A DNA stretch of 64,000 nt from Berberis thunbergii. Lineage: Eukaryota > Streptophyta > Magnoliopsida > Ranunculales > Berberidaceae. The position numbers and the translations under genes were made by a program. How positions within the stretch are numbered: the first letter of the stretch is position 1; each line of letters starts with the position of its first letter. Under the pieces are notes generated by a model, which saw nothing but the letters and a program-made list of their open reading frames with translations, searched no databases and was not told where the DNA came from. Below are positions 1 through 10,706 of this stretch, in pieces. The stretch lies in NCBI GenBank assembly GCA_003290165.1, contig QNQO01000551.1, forward strand, positions 62,001-126,000, written 5' to 3'.

Positions 1-281
1 AAATGAGTTTGGATCATTTGCTAAGAATATTAGACTTTCAACCACTGTACCAACAAAGACAAGTAAAAATAATTGAATGAACAATTATTATATTGTATTA
101 ATTTTAAAGTATTTAATAAAAATATTTTGAAAAGTGAAATAACTCGCCCCCTTGGTAGTTTCGTTCCTTGGTGTAACTACGTGCCCTTTGCATCTTAAAA
201 CCTTCTATTGTGGATGGTCTCTAAACCCAACTATCAATATTCACACGTGCTAGGTTGCTAGCTTCTTCAAACTTATCTCCG
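1..281. other. AT-rich flank, no gene
   Basis: I see no coding pattern, element end or RNA gene in this AT-rich stretch before the pentanucleotide repeat. Confidence 0.5.
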
Positions 282-328
282 CATCACATCACATCACATC
301 ACATCACATCACATCACATCACATCACA
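282..328. repeat. Pentanucleotide microsatellite (CATCA)n
   Basis: About nine uninterrupted CATCA units. They produce a His/Ile/Thr/Ser-rich open frame (255-440) that is a by-product of the repeat. Confidence 0.9.
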
Positions 329-401
329 CTCTATGGCATATAGACTTATTAAGTACGTTATGGTTACCATGTTGACTTTCAAATTATTTATATATATATA
401 T

Positions 402-2480
402 AATTCATGGAGATTTGGAATGCCTAATAAGCTTATTTGAAAGCAAGGTTTTGATTTATTTTTTGCAATGTTTCATGAGCTTTGAATTTATTTGAATTGG
501 TCGAGATTTAGTTGGAATCATTGAGTCATTGAAAGAGTATTCATAAGGAAGACGAACAACATGATGATGGCGATGCCAAAAAACATTTGGAAGTTCAGAA
601 CATAATTCATTTATCAAATGTTCTTGATATTAAACAATTTGAGTTTGGAGTTTAGGGTCTTGAACTTGCTGATCAATGCGTCTAAATGCAATGTCTGCTT
701 TGAGGGATTGCAAATGTTGTTGTTTTTGAGAAATGAAATTAAGAAAACAAGTATCATTTCTGATATTGTTGATTTCTATAATTTCAGGTAGATAAATGAA
801 AATTCAACATCTGTTCCAAGAATTTGGGTTTTTATGCCCGATGTTGTAACAGAAAATGGATAGATTGCAGCAAAAAAATGGTGTTCCAAGTATCATCTTT
901 TGGACCATGTTTAGACAAGCAAAAAATTTTGTTTGATATAAACTTTATCTTGGCAGATACGAGCATTGGTTAATTTATATTGTATAGCCAGCTTGGAATT
1001 GGTGGTTGTATACAATTTTTGTTTTGTAAGTTTAAAATATTTGGTAGGTATTAATCATTCCGCAACGCAGTTAAGATCAGCATCAGAATCAATAAGAGTT
1101 TTACAAGGGATAGTAATCTTTTTATTGATAACGAGTTTACTTTGCAAAACCATCGCTGATGTGTAACTTTGTTGATTTCATTAAGAAAAAGATGAGTAAT
1201 CTCTACAGGGGTTTCAGAAGAAGACGTCACATCAGGTAAAGATGTATTTTGTAATCCATTGATACGAATATCAAGGAGATAATGATTTTGCTTTAAAATC
1301 ATAATATCTTTTTTGATATGATTAACTTCTTGTTGAAGATCAGATAAATTGACAGGGATAGAAGAGGTGGATCTTCTAAATCTATCAATAACTTGTTTAT
1401 GATCATAAAAATCATTTATGACCTCTGGGGTTGGTTTTGTGGTTAAGTTTGTTTTGATGTGTTGAAGATATTTTGTTTTAAAGGATGGATCTTTAATACG
1501 ATCAACAAAATCTAAGAAGATACTAGATTCTTTTGTTTTGGAAAGCATATTGATGCTTTGAGGTTATGACAATGGCATGCTTCTACGCATTCTTCATCAT
1601 CGATTTTTTTGGAATGATTAGAATCAGAAGAATAATTCAAATTAAAAATTTGAAGATCTTCGTCTGAATTATCTGATTCAGAGTTCATCAAGACTTGTAA
1701 AAACATGTTCTTGATATCTTTAGGAGCTTGGAGTTCTTGAATCGTTTGGGTTGTTCTGCAATTCTTTGCATAGTGACCAAGACGACCACATTTAAAGCAA
1801 ACGGGCTTTGAATGGGTATGGGCTAAATACTTCTTGAATGGTTTGGTAGACTTAGGTTTATGCGTACCATGTTTATTAGGCTGACTATAATATTGATTAT
1901 AGTCTTTGGGCTTAAGTTGTTTAGGTCCATAAGGTTTTTTGGACTTAAATTGTCGAGCAGGATGAGACATGTATTGAAGTTTTGATTGAGAAGGCTTTTG
2001 ATTTGGGAGCTTAAAGTCTTCATAGCCATATTGTTGACATAAATTGCCAAGCTTTCTTGGACCATTGATATTTTGTTTCTTAAGTTGAGCTTTGAGTCTA
2101 AGATCATTACAAATATGCAAAACACATTTGTTAATGAAAGCAATTATATCGCCAAATTGTAATTCAACCGTACCGTCTTCAAGAGTTAAAATTTGACTCA
2201 ATCGATTGGGAACAGGTCTTCTAGGTTCAGTGGGAACCTGCCAAGTGACTGGAAGGGTGATTTGATTCCAGTGGATTGTCTTTGGGACAATAACAATTGT
2301 TTTTTCTTTGTTTGCCTGAAAAATGATGGTATATCCTTTTGCAAACTCCATAAAGTGTCTTATGACTCAACTGAGTCTTCATGGCTTTGTAGGTTATCTT
2401 GTAGATCAAAGCCAAAGGTTTTGATCCAGGAAGCATGTCATATCCAGATGTCTGGATATTGAGAGTCAGTGTCTCGAGGA
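402..2480 (-). pseudogene. Endogenous pararetrovirus block A (MP end, CP, protease, RT start)
   Basis: Minus-strand fragment of a Caulimoviridae polyprotein (florendovirus/petuvirus-like). Read from 2480 downward it holds the end of the movement protein (about 2480-2190), then the C-terminal coat-protein region (2160-1550), then a linker, an aspartic protease (about 1110-800) and the first part of the reverse transcriptase (about 640-402). The coat part has a CCHC zinc knuckle, CFKCGRLGHYAKNC, at 1799-1758, followed by an acidic Ser/Asp/Glu tail. Compared with the plus-strand copy at 3.5-5.4 kb, the N-terminal coat region is missing: movement-protein sequence runs straight into mid-coat sequence. 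The protease motif reads DSDA where the family has DSGA. Frameshifts and stops occur throughout. This is an old integrated copy and cannot encode virus. Confidence 0.85.
780..1110 (-). pseudogene. Pararetroviral aspartic protease remnant
   Basis: The minus strand reads CKTLIDSDADLNCVAE, then a stop, then LIPTKYF. This matches the retropepsin-like protease of caulimovirids, where the active site is D-S/T-G-A. The second glycine is replaced (DSDA), and stops and frameshifts follow. A downstream MILGTPFF-like stretch near 900 matches the family's conserved hydrophobic-ILG motif. It lies between the coat-protein tail and the reverse transcriptase start, as expected in the polyprotein. Inactive. 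Confidence 0.7.
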
Positions 2481-2489
2481 TATCCAGAT

Positions 2490-3450
2490 GTCATATCAAT
2501 ATCAATAACATTTGATAAAGGAATTATGTTCCGAACTTCCAAATGCTTTTTGGCATCGTCATCGTCATGTTGTTCGTCATCCTTATGAACCCTCTTTTAA
2601 TGACTCAATGATTCCAACTAAAGCTCGACCAATTCAAATGAATTCAGAGCTCAGGGAACATTGTAAAAATGAAATCAAAGCCTTGCTTTCAAATAAGCTT
2701 ATTTGGCATTCCAACTCTCCCTGGAGTTGTGCAACCTTTTATGTTAACAAAGCAGCTGAATTAGAAAGAAGAAACTCTCGCATTGTTATCAATTATAAGC
2801 CTTTAAACCAGGCTCTGCAATGGATTAGGTATCATATTCCTAACAAGAGAGATTTTCTTAAGAGATTACATTCAGCTTGTGTATTCTCAAAGTTTGATCT
2901 CAAATCTAGATTTTGGCAAATTCATATTCATCCCTTTAATCGTTACAAAACAACATTTAATGTTCCATTTGGTCATTATGAATGGAATGTTACGTTCTTT
3001 GGTCTAAAAAATGCTCCAAGTGAGTTTCAGAATATCATGAATGATATTCTCTCCCCATTTTCAGCCTTTACAATCGTGTATATCGATGATATACTTGTTT
3101 TTTCAGAATCAATTCCAGCTCACTGGAAACATTTTTATCAATTTGAAACAATTATCAAAGAGAATGGTTTAGTTCTTTCTCCAACAAAAATCAATCTTTT
3201 TTCAAACCAATGTCCAATTTCTTGGACATAAGATTTTTCATGGGACTCTCACACCCATATCTAGGGCAATCGATTTTGCAAATAAATTTTCAGATGAGTT
3301 AAAAGATAAAAATCAATTACAACAATTTTTAGAATCTCTTAATTATGTTGCACACTTTTACAAAGGCCTTCGAATTTTATTAAAACTCTTGTTTGCCAGA
3401 CTTAGGAAAAACCCAGGCCCATGGACTGAAGCCCAAATCCCAAATCGTTG
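2490..3450 (+). pseudogene. Endogenous pararetrovirus block B: reverse transcriptase
   Basis: Plus-strand reverse transcriptase of the caulimovirid type. Readable landmarks include KARPIQMN, SPWSCATFYVNK, RIVINYKPLNQ, FSKFDLKSRFWQI, the FGLKNAPSEFQ motif and the catalytic YIDD box near 3080. The main frame stays open from about 2512 to 3231 but has no ATG at its start. A frameshift near 3228 moves the thumb/connection segment (NYVAHFYKGL, KNPGPWTE) into another frame up to about 3450. The first 210 bases (2505-2715) are an inverted copy of the end of block A (630-405), so the two blocks meet head to head near 2480. RNase H is not attached here. Confidence 0.85.
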
Positions 3451-3541
3451 AATGAGATTTGAGACAAAATGCTTTTGTCAGCATTTAATGAGATTGGAGA
3501 CAAAATGCTTTTGTCAGCATTTAATGAGATTGGAGACAAAT
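3451..3541 (+). repeat. 36-bp tandem repeat at RT/coat junction
   Basis: Two full 36-bp units (3451-3486, 3487-3522) and a partial third. The unit reads through in frame as NEIGDKMLLSAF. It sits exactly where reverse-transcriptase homology stops and the coat-protein N-terminal region begins, so it marks a recombination junction. Confidence 0.9.
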
Positions 3542-5460
3542 TGATTCAAGATCAAGTCCTCCAAGATCAATTAGCTCAAAAACAAAACTTTAATGTTACA
3601 AAACCAGCAACGTACTTTACACATATGTTTGTTGATCAAAATGTGTTAACCACACCAAACCAGTTAATTAATGAAATTGATCTTAAATTAGCTGCACTAA
3701 ATTTAAAAACCAATATTCAAATCAATACATTGTCTTCCCAAGTAATGAACTCTGACAGTGATTTTGATATAATGGCTGAACTAGATTGCTTAAACTACAT
3801 CCACTATCAAGCCAACCCCATTAAGTTTGCTAATCTTATGGGAAACATCAAAATCCTTTACCAACAATTAGGATTTTTTATCCTTGACCATCTCTTCCTG
3901 ACATGGAATATGAAGAAAAATCACTTCATACGTATGGTTATTTTTCTACAGGAAACCTCTATACTTGGAATATAGATGGTTTAACTGAAGAAAATATCAT
4001 TGAGTTAACCCAAGAAATGGTTATGATGGCTTCGACTCATCGTAGTGAAGGCAAAAATGATAAGACCATTGTTGCCCTTATCATTGCTGGCTTTTTTGGA
4101 CTACTCAAAGGATGGTGGGATAATTACCTAACAACTAGTGAACAACAATCCATTTTTAATGCAGTTAAAATTGATTTATTAGGTAATCCTATAAAAACAT
4201 AACAAGGATTGGAGATCCCTGATTCAGTTCATACTCTAATATTTTGTATTCTTAAACATTTTATTGGAGATCCTAGTGAATTTCAAAACAAATCCAAAGA
4301 TTTGCTGATGATCCACAAATGTCCAACTTTGAGCTACTTCCGATGGTACAAAAACATCTTCCTAATTAAAAATGTTATGTTTCAATCTGATCCAAATAAC
4401 CCTTTTTGGAAAAGAAAGTTCATTTCTGGTCTACCACCAATCTTTGCTGAAAATGTTAGAGAAAAATTACAAGATATCTACAATGAAGACATTCCCTATG
4501 AGCGTCTCACATTTGGCGATATAATTGTTTTCATTAACAAATGTGCTTTGTATATTTGTAATAATCTTAGACTCAAAGCTCAACTTAAGAAACATAATAT
4601 CAATGGTCCAAGGGAGTTTGCCGATTTCTGTCAACAATATGGCTATGAGGACTTTAAGCTCCCAAATCAAAAGCCTTCTCAATCAAAACTTCAATACACA
4701 GGTCTCATCATGCTCAACAATTTAAGTCCAAAAAACCTTATGGACCTAAACAACTTAAGCCCAAAGACTATAATCAATATTATAGTCAACCCAAGAAACA
4801 TAGTACGCATAAACCTAAGTCTACCAAACCATTCAAGAAGTATCTAGCCCATACCCATTCAAAGCCCGTTTGCTTTAAATGTGGTCGTCCTGGTCACTAT
4901 GCAAAGAATTGCAAAATAGCCCAAAAGATTCAAGAGTTCCTTGCTCCTGAAGATACCAAGAACATGTTTTTACAATTCTTGATGAACTCTTAATCAGATA
5001 ATTCAGACGAAGATCTTCAAATTTTCAATTTGAATTATTCTTCTGATTTTGATCATTCCGAAAAAATTGATGATGAAAAATGCGCAGAAGCATTCCATTT
5101 TCATAACATACAAAACATCAATATGCTTTCCAAAACAAAAGAATCTAGTATCCTCTTAGATTTTGTTGATCGTATTGATTATCCTACCCTTAAAACATAA
5201 TATCTTCAATACATCAAAACAAACTTAACCACAAAACCAACCCCAGAGGTCATAAATCATTTTTATGATCACAAACAAATTATTGATAGATTTAGAAGAT
5301 CCACCTCTCCTATCCTTGTCAATTTATCTGATCTTCAGCAAGAAATTAATCATATAAAAAAAGATATTCTGATTTTAAAACAAAATCATTCTCTCATATC
5401 AATGGATTACAAAATACATATTTACCTGATATGCCCTCTTCTTCTGAAACCCCTGTAGAG
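3469..5460 (+). pseudogene. Endogenous pararetrovirus block C: coat protein
   Basis: Plus-strand coat (Gag-like) region of the same pararetrovirus family, more complete than block A. It has a charged N-terminal part (3469-3960), a hydrophobic core near 4060-4200 (GFFGLLKGWWDNY), the FISGLPPIFAENVREKL segment near 4420, the LRLKAQLKKHNINGPRE linker and a CCHC zinc knuckle CFKCGRPGHYAKNC at 4871-4912. An acidic tail and a leucine-rich linker run to about 5460. The frame changes at about 3900 and after 4700, and stops lie near 4200 and 4990. At about 5461 the sequence switches abruptly to minus-strand movement-protein sequence. Confidence 0.85.
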
Positions 5461-5461
5461 A

Positions 5462-6154
5462 TTACTCCTTTTTTTCTTTGTTTGCCTGAAAAAAGATGGT
5501 ATATCCTTTTGCAGACTCCATAAGTGCCTTAGGACTCAACTGACTCTTCATGGCTTTGTAGGTTATCTTGTAGATCAAAGCCAAAGGTTTTGATCCAGGA
5601 AGCATGTCATATCCAGATGTCTGGATATTGAGAGTCAGTGTCTCGAGGATATGTGGATCCGTAAGAGATACCAAAAAATTGGGGTAACAATCAAAATATA
5701 TTGGACCCATTACTAGAGTTGACTCCGCGATTCCTAATAGCGAGTCATCGAACCTATTGTGCGGACAATCGCGAAGAACGATCAAAACACAAGTGTCTAG
5801 TCATGTTCTTGTTAGGGGTTTAATCTCGATTTGAATCAATCCAATATGGATATATTTGTATTCATGACTTTGAAGGTATTCCAAAGTTTCATTTGAAAAA
5901 AGTTGTTTTGAATCCATAGATCCATCAAAAGATATAGTTTGTTCAACCATATCTATCAGATCTTCTGTTTTTTGAGGAAATAGAGTTTTTGAAACATTAT
6001 AAATGTTTTTGTAAAGAATTTCTTGTATTAACCATTTTTGTAAATTCTTTTTCACTTCAGAAATTCTACATTTCATGTGCTCTACACCATCTGGAATCTG
6101 TCTTAACCTAGAGCTATAAGCTTGGGTAAATTTTGAAAGCAAAGACATTTTCAA
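5462..6154 (-). pseudogene. Endogenous pararetrovirus block D: movement protein
   Basis: Minus-strand movement protein of the caulimovirid (30K-superfamily) type. Landmarks are EYLQSHEYKYIHIGLIQIEI near 5830, DSLLGIAESTLVMGPIYFDC near 5720 and LTLNIQTSGYDMLPGSKPLA near 5610. Movement proteins widen plasmodesmata for cell-to-cell spread. The frame is interrupted at about 5790-5800 and stops at the 5461 junction, so it lacks its C-terminus. The segment 5495-5650 is a near copy of 2338-2480 in block A, in the same orientation. It lies downstream of a primer-binding site, where the first domain of the polyprotein belongs. Confidence 0.85.
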
Positions 6155-6372
6155 AATCTTTGAGGTATGAGAATATGGAAAATTGTACTTGAACTACCTA
6201 CAGCTGGAACACCAGTATGGGACTACCTAACCCGTAAGCACTGTGCTCAATATGGTGACTTACACATGGCTCACAATGGCTGACCAACATACTTACAGGC
6301 TTACCAACGCTATCAACGGCTTACCAACAGTACCTAAAACTCACCAACGCTTTTCCCCTTAAGAAAGAGAGA

Positions 6373-6388
6373 CATGGCTCTGATACCA
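6373..6388 (-). promoter_or_regulatory. Pararetroviral primer-binding site (tRNA-iMet)
   Basis: The minus strand reads TGGTATCAGAGCCATG. Its first 14 bases are complementary to the 3' end of plant initiator tRNA-Met, the primer for minus-strand DNA synthesis in caulimovirids. It lies 5' of the movement protein on the same strand and after the downstream ORF, as expected for this circular genome. Confidence 0.9.
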
Positions 6389-6389
6389 A

Positions 6390-6842
6390 TTTCTACCCAG
6401 GATAACTAACATAGGTAAGATAGATATAAAACAACATGTGATGCAGAAATCAGAATAGAACTGAATTATAAAACATGCAGTACAATACCAAAACTCTCTA
6501 ATACCTGTGTTAGAGATCGATACAGCCTCAAGCCAATTTCTTGGTTTACACTTGGGGATTAACTGTAAGATCAAACTAAATAGTTTATTGAACTTAATAT
6601 GATTTATTGGAAATATAATACTGTACAAAGATAGAAAAGATGGAAGCTTACATGATGAAAGGCGTAAGGTTTTTCCAACTAAAAACTCGCTTACCCTCGA
6701 CTTAGAAAACTACTTACTTAAATAGAAGGGATCCAAACGAAGATAAGCTTTGTTGTAAGATAAGGTAGGTGGACAATTTGTCCTTTGTAATAATGCGAAT
6801 ATTATTCGCTTTTGACTGTCGGCAAGTATTGTGGAAGATACT
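6390..6842 (-). promoter_or_regulatory. Pararetroviral intergenic (promoter/leader) region
   Basis: Non-coding region between the second ORF and the primer-binding site. On the minus strand there is a TATA-like CTATTTAAG near 6715-6725 and an AATAAA at 6608-6603, about 110 bases downstream. That spacing suits the terminally redundant transcript of a pararetrovirus. Promoter and polyadenylation roles are inferred from order and motifs only. Confidence 0.5.
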
Positions 6843-8150
6843 TCAACCGTAGCTGCTTTTGTAGTGGGTGAATAGTGGCTTCACGTGGATGCCTTTGGAA
6901 AAAGATGATGTCGACACCGAAAACATTTTGTTTTGTAGTGACTGTCGACAGATGCTGCCTTTGGTGATGCGGTCGGTGGGTCCATCAATCAAGTGGGGAG
7001 AAGACATCATAGTAATCATCTTCATTGAGTGGAATTGTAGGTTCATCGTCTTCATCTGAATCTTCTAAACAGATCTTGGACAATGTTTCAAGGAGTTGAA
7101 CTCTTGTAGATTTCCCTCGAAGTTGCTTCTTGATATGTTGGCGAAGAAGTTTAGCGTCTGAAAGGGATTCAATTGGATTCACCTGAGGAGCAGATGAATG
7201 GTCTTTGCCTGAGAAGAAGCGGAGAACTCTTTCTTTTGTAACTCTGGAGTGGTCAAACTATGCCCATTACTTGACTTTAAAACGGTTGCAGAACCACATG
7301 GGAGCATTCTTGGATTGATAAGGTTTGCACAATGCTGAGCAGGTATAGTCCCAACATAAAATTCAGGACAAAACATATCTGATGAAGAACCAAAGTGACA
7401 AGACCTGTTCTGTAACAGGTATTGGAGGCTGGTATTTTTCTTGAAAAAATATTTCATCTTTCCTGGACAGCAGGGGGAAAAATAACTTGAATTGGACCAA
7501 AATGACTCCACCAAATGTGTTGGAACCAAAGAGGAACATACTTCTGATTGAACTTTTTGCAGAATAAAAAGAACCATGAATGGCAGCAATTCTACGATTG
7601 TAGGTAGAAGGCTCTTGACCAGGCGAGCTTGTAATGAATATAATTGTAGTTCTGGGGAACATAGTTCACTGAGAACTTCTTGTGGTAGTAAGGGAGCTGA
7701 TGCCAATCAGCTTCATAGAGAACTTTGAGGATCTGGCACTTAAAATGTGTACGTGATCCTTTCTTGGTGATCTTTATCATGATGATGAGTGATGATCACA
7801 GAATCAGAATCTATGAGAATGAACTCATAGAACTCTTGTGATTTTGTACTGTCTGCTTCTTCAAACTGTTGTTGTTGAGGAAACAGATTCTTGGCGATGA
7901 GCTGAGGCTCTTTGACTAAAGCGTACATGGAGGGCTCGATCATAGTAATATAATCAAGGCATGCTTTAGGAATGTATGGATTTGGTGCCAAAATTTGCGG
8001 CTTTGTAAAACTGGTCATGGTGGAACCAGTTGCTTCTTCTTGGTTCAATGGAGTGAACTTCTGTGAAAGGGAACGAGCATAAGAAAAAGGGGTTTGATGC
8101 TGTGAGGCATAAGACGCCATAGCATATTGGGATTTTGATTTAGGTTTGGA
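6843..8150 (-). pseudogene. Pararetroviral second ORF (function unknown), broken
   Basis: Minus-strand remnants directly after RNase H. They lie in several frames: about 8150-7740, 7780-7590, 7660-7360, 7400-7180 and 7180-6985. The first segment carries SFTKPQILAPNPYIPKACLD and an acidic stretch near 7810-7860. Florendoviruses have a second ORF in this position downstream of the polyprotein, and I assign it on that positional basis. No enzymatic motif is recognised. At least four frameshifts or stops make it non-functional. Confidence 0.55.
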
Positions 8151-8660
8151 AAAAGGAGGAGGGCGAAAGGAAGATGAGTTATGAAGGAATTCTCTTGTTA
8201 GGAAATCTGCAAGATAATTGTCAGCTTCTTTTATAAACTTAATTTCAAAATCAAAGGCTGAAAGAAGACATTGCCACCTGACAAAAATTTGTTTGGAAAC
8301 GAGATTTAAAACGTCTTTAGTTAAAATCTCCTTGGCAGATTGGCAATCCACTTATAATAAAAATCTTTGCTTTATTAAATCATCTTGAAATTTCATGATG
8401 CACAAGACAAGTGATAAAACCTTTTTTTTTACCGTGGAGTAATTGAATTGGACTGAGTTCCAAATACCAGAATGGTATCAGACCAATTGGATGGAAGTAG
8501 AATTAGGAAGAAGTTGTTTGAGAATACCACCATACCCTAAATTGGACGCATCTGTTTTTACAATCTTGAAGGCATCTGGATTGAAAATCCCTAGACAAGG
8601 AAGATGCTTGGTACATTCCTGGAGAAAGACATTCCCAGGTACTATTCTCTTTTTATCTTT
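8150..8660 (-). pseudogene. Pararetroviral RNase H remnant
   Basis: Minus-strand RNase H domain. Around 8550-8620 it reads FKIVKTDASNLGYGGILKQL, whose TDAS contains the first catalytic aspartate. After a stop near 8480 it continues through VDCQSAKEIL near 8340 (second catalytic aspartate) to the terminal DNYLADFLTREF near 8200. It joins the second ORF without a gap. The upstream reverse transcriptase is absent, because homology ends near 8660. Confidence 0.8.
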
Positions 8661-8679
8661 GATTTTTGATTGATTATGT

Positions 8680-9557
8680 TAGTTAATCTTTGTAATGGTA
8701 CCTGGGAATAAAATATAATTTTTTTTTTTTTAAATTACACACTGAACCACACGTAAGCCCAATTCAGGGTAAAAATTTGCTCATTGTCGTTAAAGGCACT
8801 ATCTATGGTGTTGCAAAAATGCTCTTGCATATTATGGATGCTCCAAAACGATTGCAAGACAATGGCTCCACTCATGAGTACTTGGTTAAGCCACAATTAA
8901 ACATCTCACTTCAGCTACCCTTCGTATAGACCCAAAATCCTTTAATTATCCATTCCACTTGAAGGAATATCGCCAAGATGAATTTAATCCCCATAATCCA
9001 GTTCAAACATGATGTTAGAATAAGAAAGTACAAATACTATACATTTACGAATATGTAGAATAAGAAAATGCTGTTAGAATATGTTAGAATATTCATTTAC
9101 GAATATGATTCACATTTACGAATATTCATTATACATTTACGAATATGATGTTAGAATAAGAAAGTACGTGATGTACATACAAATGCTATTAGAATATGTA
9201 GGGCTTGCATTCAACATAGCCAAACCAAATTCCAATATTGATTCACATTTACGATAAGGAAAATACAAGAATAAGAAAGTACAAAAATAGAAAAGTCATA
9301 ATATCTACAGAATATGAAAGTCACAAAGAAAGTCAAAATATGATACAATTATAATATTTTGTATAGGAATTTTAAGTTTCTTATTTCTACACAGTTAAAA
9401 AGAAGTTAGCTTAAATAAGTTTGTATTCAGGTAAGGAATAAGAACAACAATAATACAATTCTCCAAATATTTTATTTACAAATGCGTCTTGAGATAACAA
9501 TTAATATATCCCAATCCCAAATATAAATCCAAGATTACACCTCTCACTTTAAAAAAA
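8680..9557. other. AT-rich spacer with degenerate short repeats
   Basis: No gene recognised. The stretch 8770-9010 looks slightly coding-like on the plus strand (for example LRIDPKSFNYPFHLKEYRQ) but I cannot place it in a family. From about 9010 to 9330 variants of GAATATGATGTTAGAATAAG and GTACAAA recur irregularly. Confidence 0.4.
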
Positions 9558-9775
9558 ACCAAGGATTGTGATTTCATGAAATTACACGAAATTTCGCTGA
9601 ATTTTTTTTTTAAATTGTGAAAAGAAAAATGGAGAAAAAAATTACATTTTTTCGAAAAATTTCGAGATTTTTTCTTAAATTTCATTTTTTTCATAAAAAT
9701 ACAAAAACTAGCTACTAAAAATTACATTTTTCAAAAGATTTTGAAGTTTTTTGTAAAATTCGAGTTTTTTTTTTC
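9558..9775. repeat. Single arm of a foldback element
   Basis: Begins CCAAGGATTGTGATTTC and continues with a poly-T/ACATTTTTCGAAAA-rich pattern. It matches the left arm of the long palindrome at 35871-36920. No second arm is present here, so it is a truncated copy. Confidence 0.65.
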
Positions 9776-10124
9776 TTTTGTAAAAAATTAGGCGTTAACT
9801 GGACCATGTGACAGAGGTCGGAGGATCAGACTATTATTAGATTACATTGAACATTTGGATGAAACATTGTGAAAAAAAAATCCTTGAAATATAAGTAGTT
9901 TGAAGAAATATTACTACAAAATTATTGTGGTTTTATGATATCATGTTTTAGCTAGTTAATTTTGGCAATCCTAGTGTGGAGAATAAACTCAAAATGTAAA
10001 TTTGCATTCCATTGGTAAAGGGAAATGATGGTTAATGCTCATATAGTCGACACTATTAGGGCACTTGATACAACTATTAGGACATCATTAATATCTGACA
10101 GATTCAGATTTCATAATTACCACC

Positions 10125-10335
10125 TGATCCAAAAATGCCATATGCAAATATTAATGTCCAAAAAGGCAGGTCCAAATATTAATGTCCAAATGGTACAAAA
10201 AGGCAGGTCTAAATGGTCCAAATATTAATGTCCAAAAAGGCAGGTCCAAATATTAATGTCCAAATGGTCCAAAAAGGCAGGTCCAAATGGTCCAAATATT
10301 GACATTACGCAGGTCCAAATGGTCCAAATTTTGAC
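10125..10335. repeat. Degenerate minisatellite (GGTCCAAAT-based)
   Basis: Tandem array of interleaved short units, GGTCCAAAT, ATTAATGTCC and AAAAAGGCA, repeated about seven times with variable order. Open frames across it are repeat artefacts. Confidence 0.8.
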
Positions 10336-10339
10336 ATTG

Positions 10340-10706
10340 ATTGTATGGAATTCTATGTCATGTGAACCAATGAGGGGATCACCTAAATTTAAGCTAATTT
10401 GATATTCACTCAATACTCCACCATTTGATCTTGTGGACGGTGAGATAAATCTAAGCTAATTTAAAATTTACTCGCTACTCCACCATTTGATTTTGTGATC
10501 AATGGTGAAAATGAAAGTCTTACGAATATAAGAATCTCATGCTTTAGGGGAATGAGTGTGATTCTCATGTTCACAAGACTTCTATTCTCACACCATTGAT
10601 CATAAAATCTAATTATGTATTAGTAATTAAGCCTCAAATTAGCTTAGATTTAGATAGTCCCCTCATGAATTTTCATGACATATAATTCCATGCCACCAAA
10701 TACACC
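10340..10706. mobile_element. Decayed inverted-repeat MITE
   Basis: The ends are inverted copies, with GGAATTCTATGTCATG on the left and CATGACATATAATTCC on the right. Internal motifs (CCACCATTTGAT, CATTGATCA) pair across the centre. The internal sequence resembles the Tourist-like MITE at 38309-38625, and the right end (CACCAAATACACC) resembles that element's terminus. It is more diverged and lacks a clean target duplication. Confidence 0.65.

Noticed and set aside
282..328. CRISPR-like regular repeat
   Set aside because: Short perfect units without spacers in plant nuclear DNA; simple microsatellite. No CRISPR array is present anywhere in the window.
255..440. Open frame of 61 codons
   Set aside because: Generated by the CATCA microsatellite; no protein pattern beyond the repeat.
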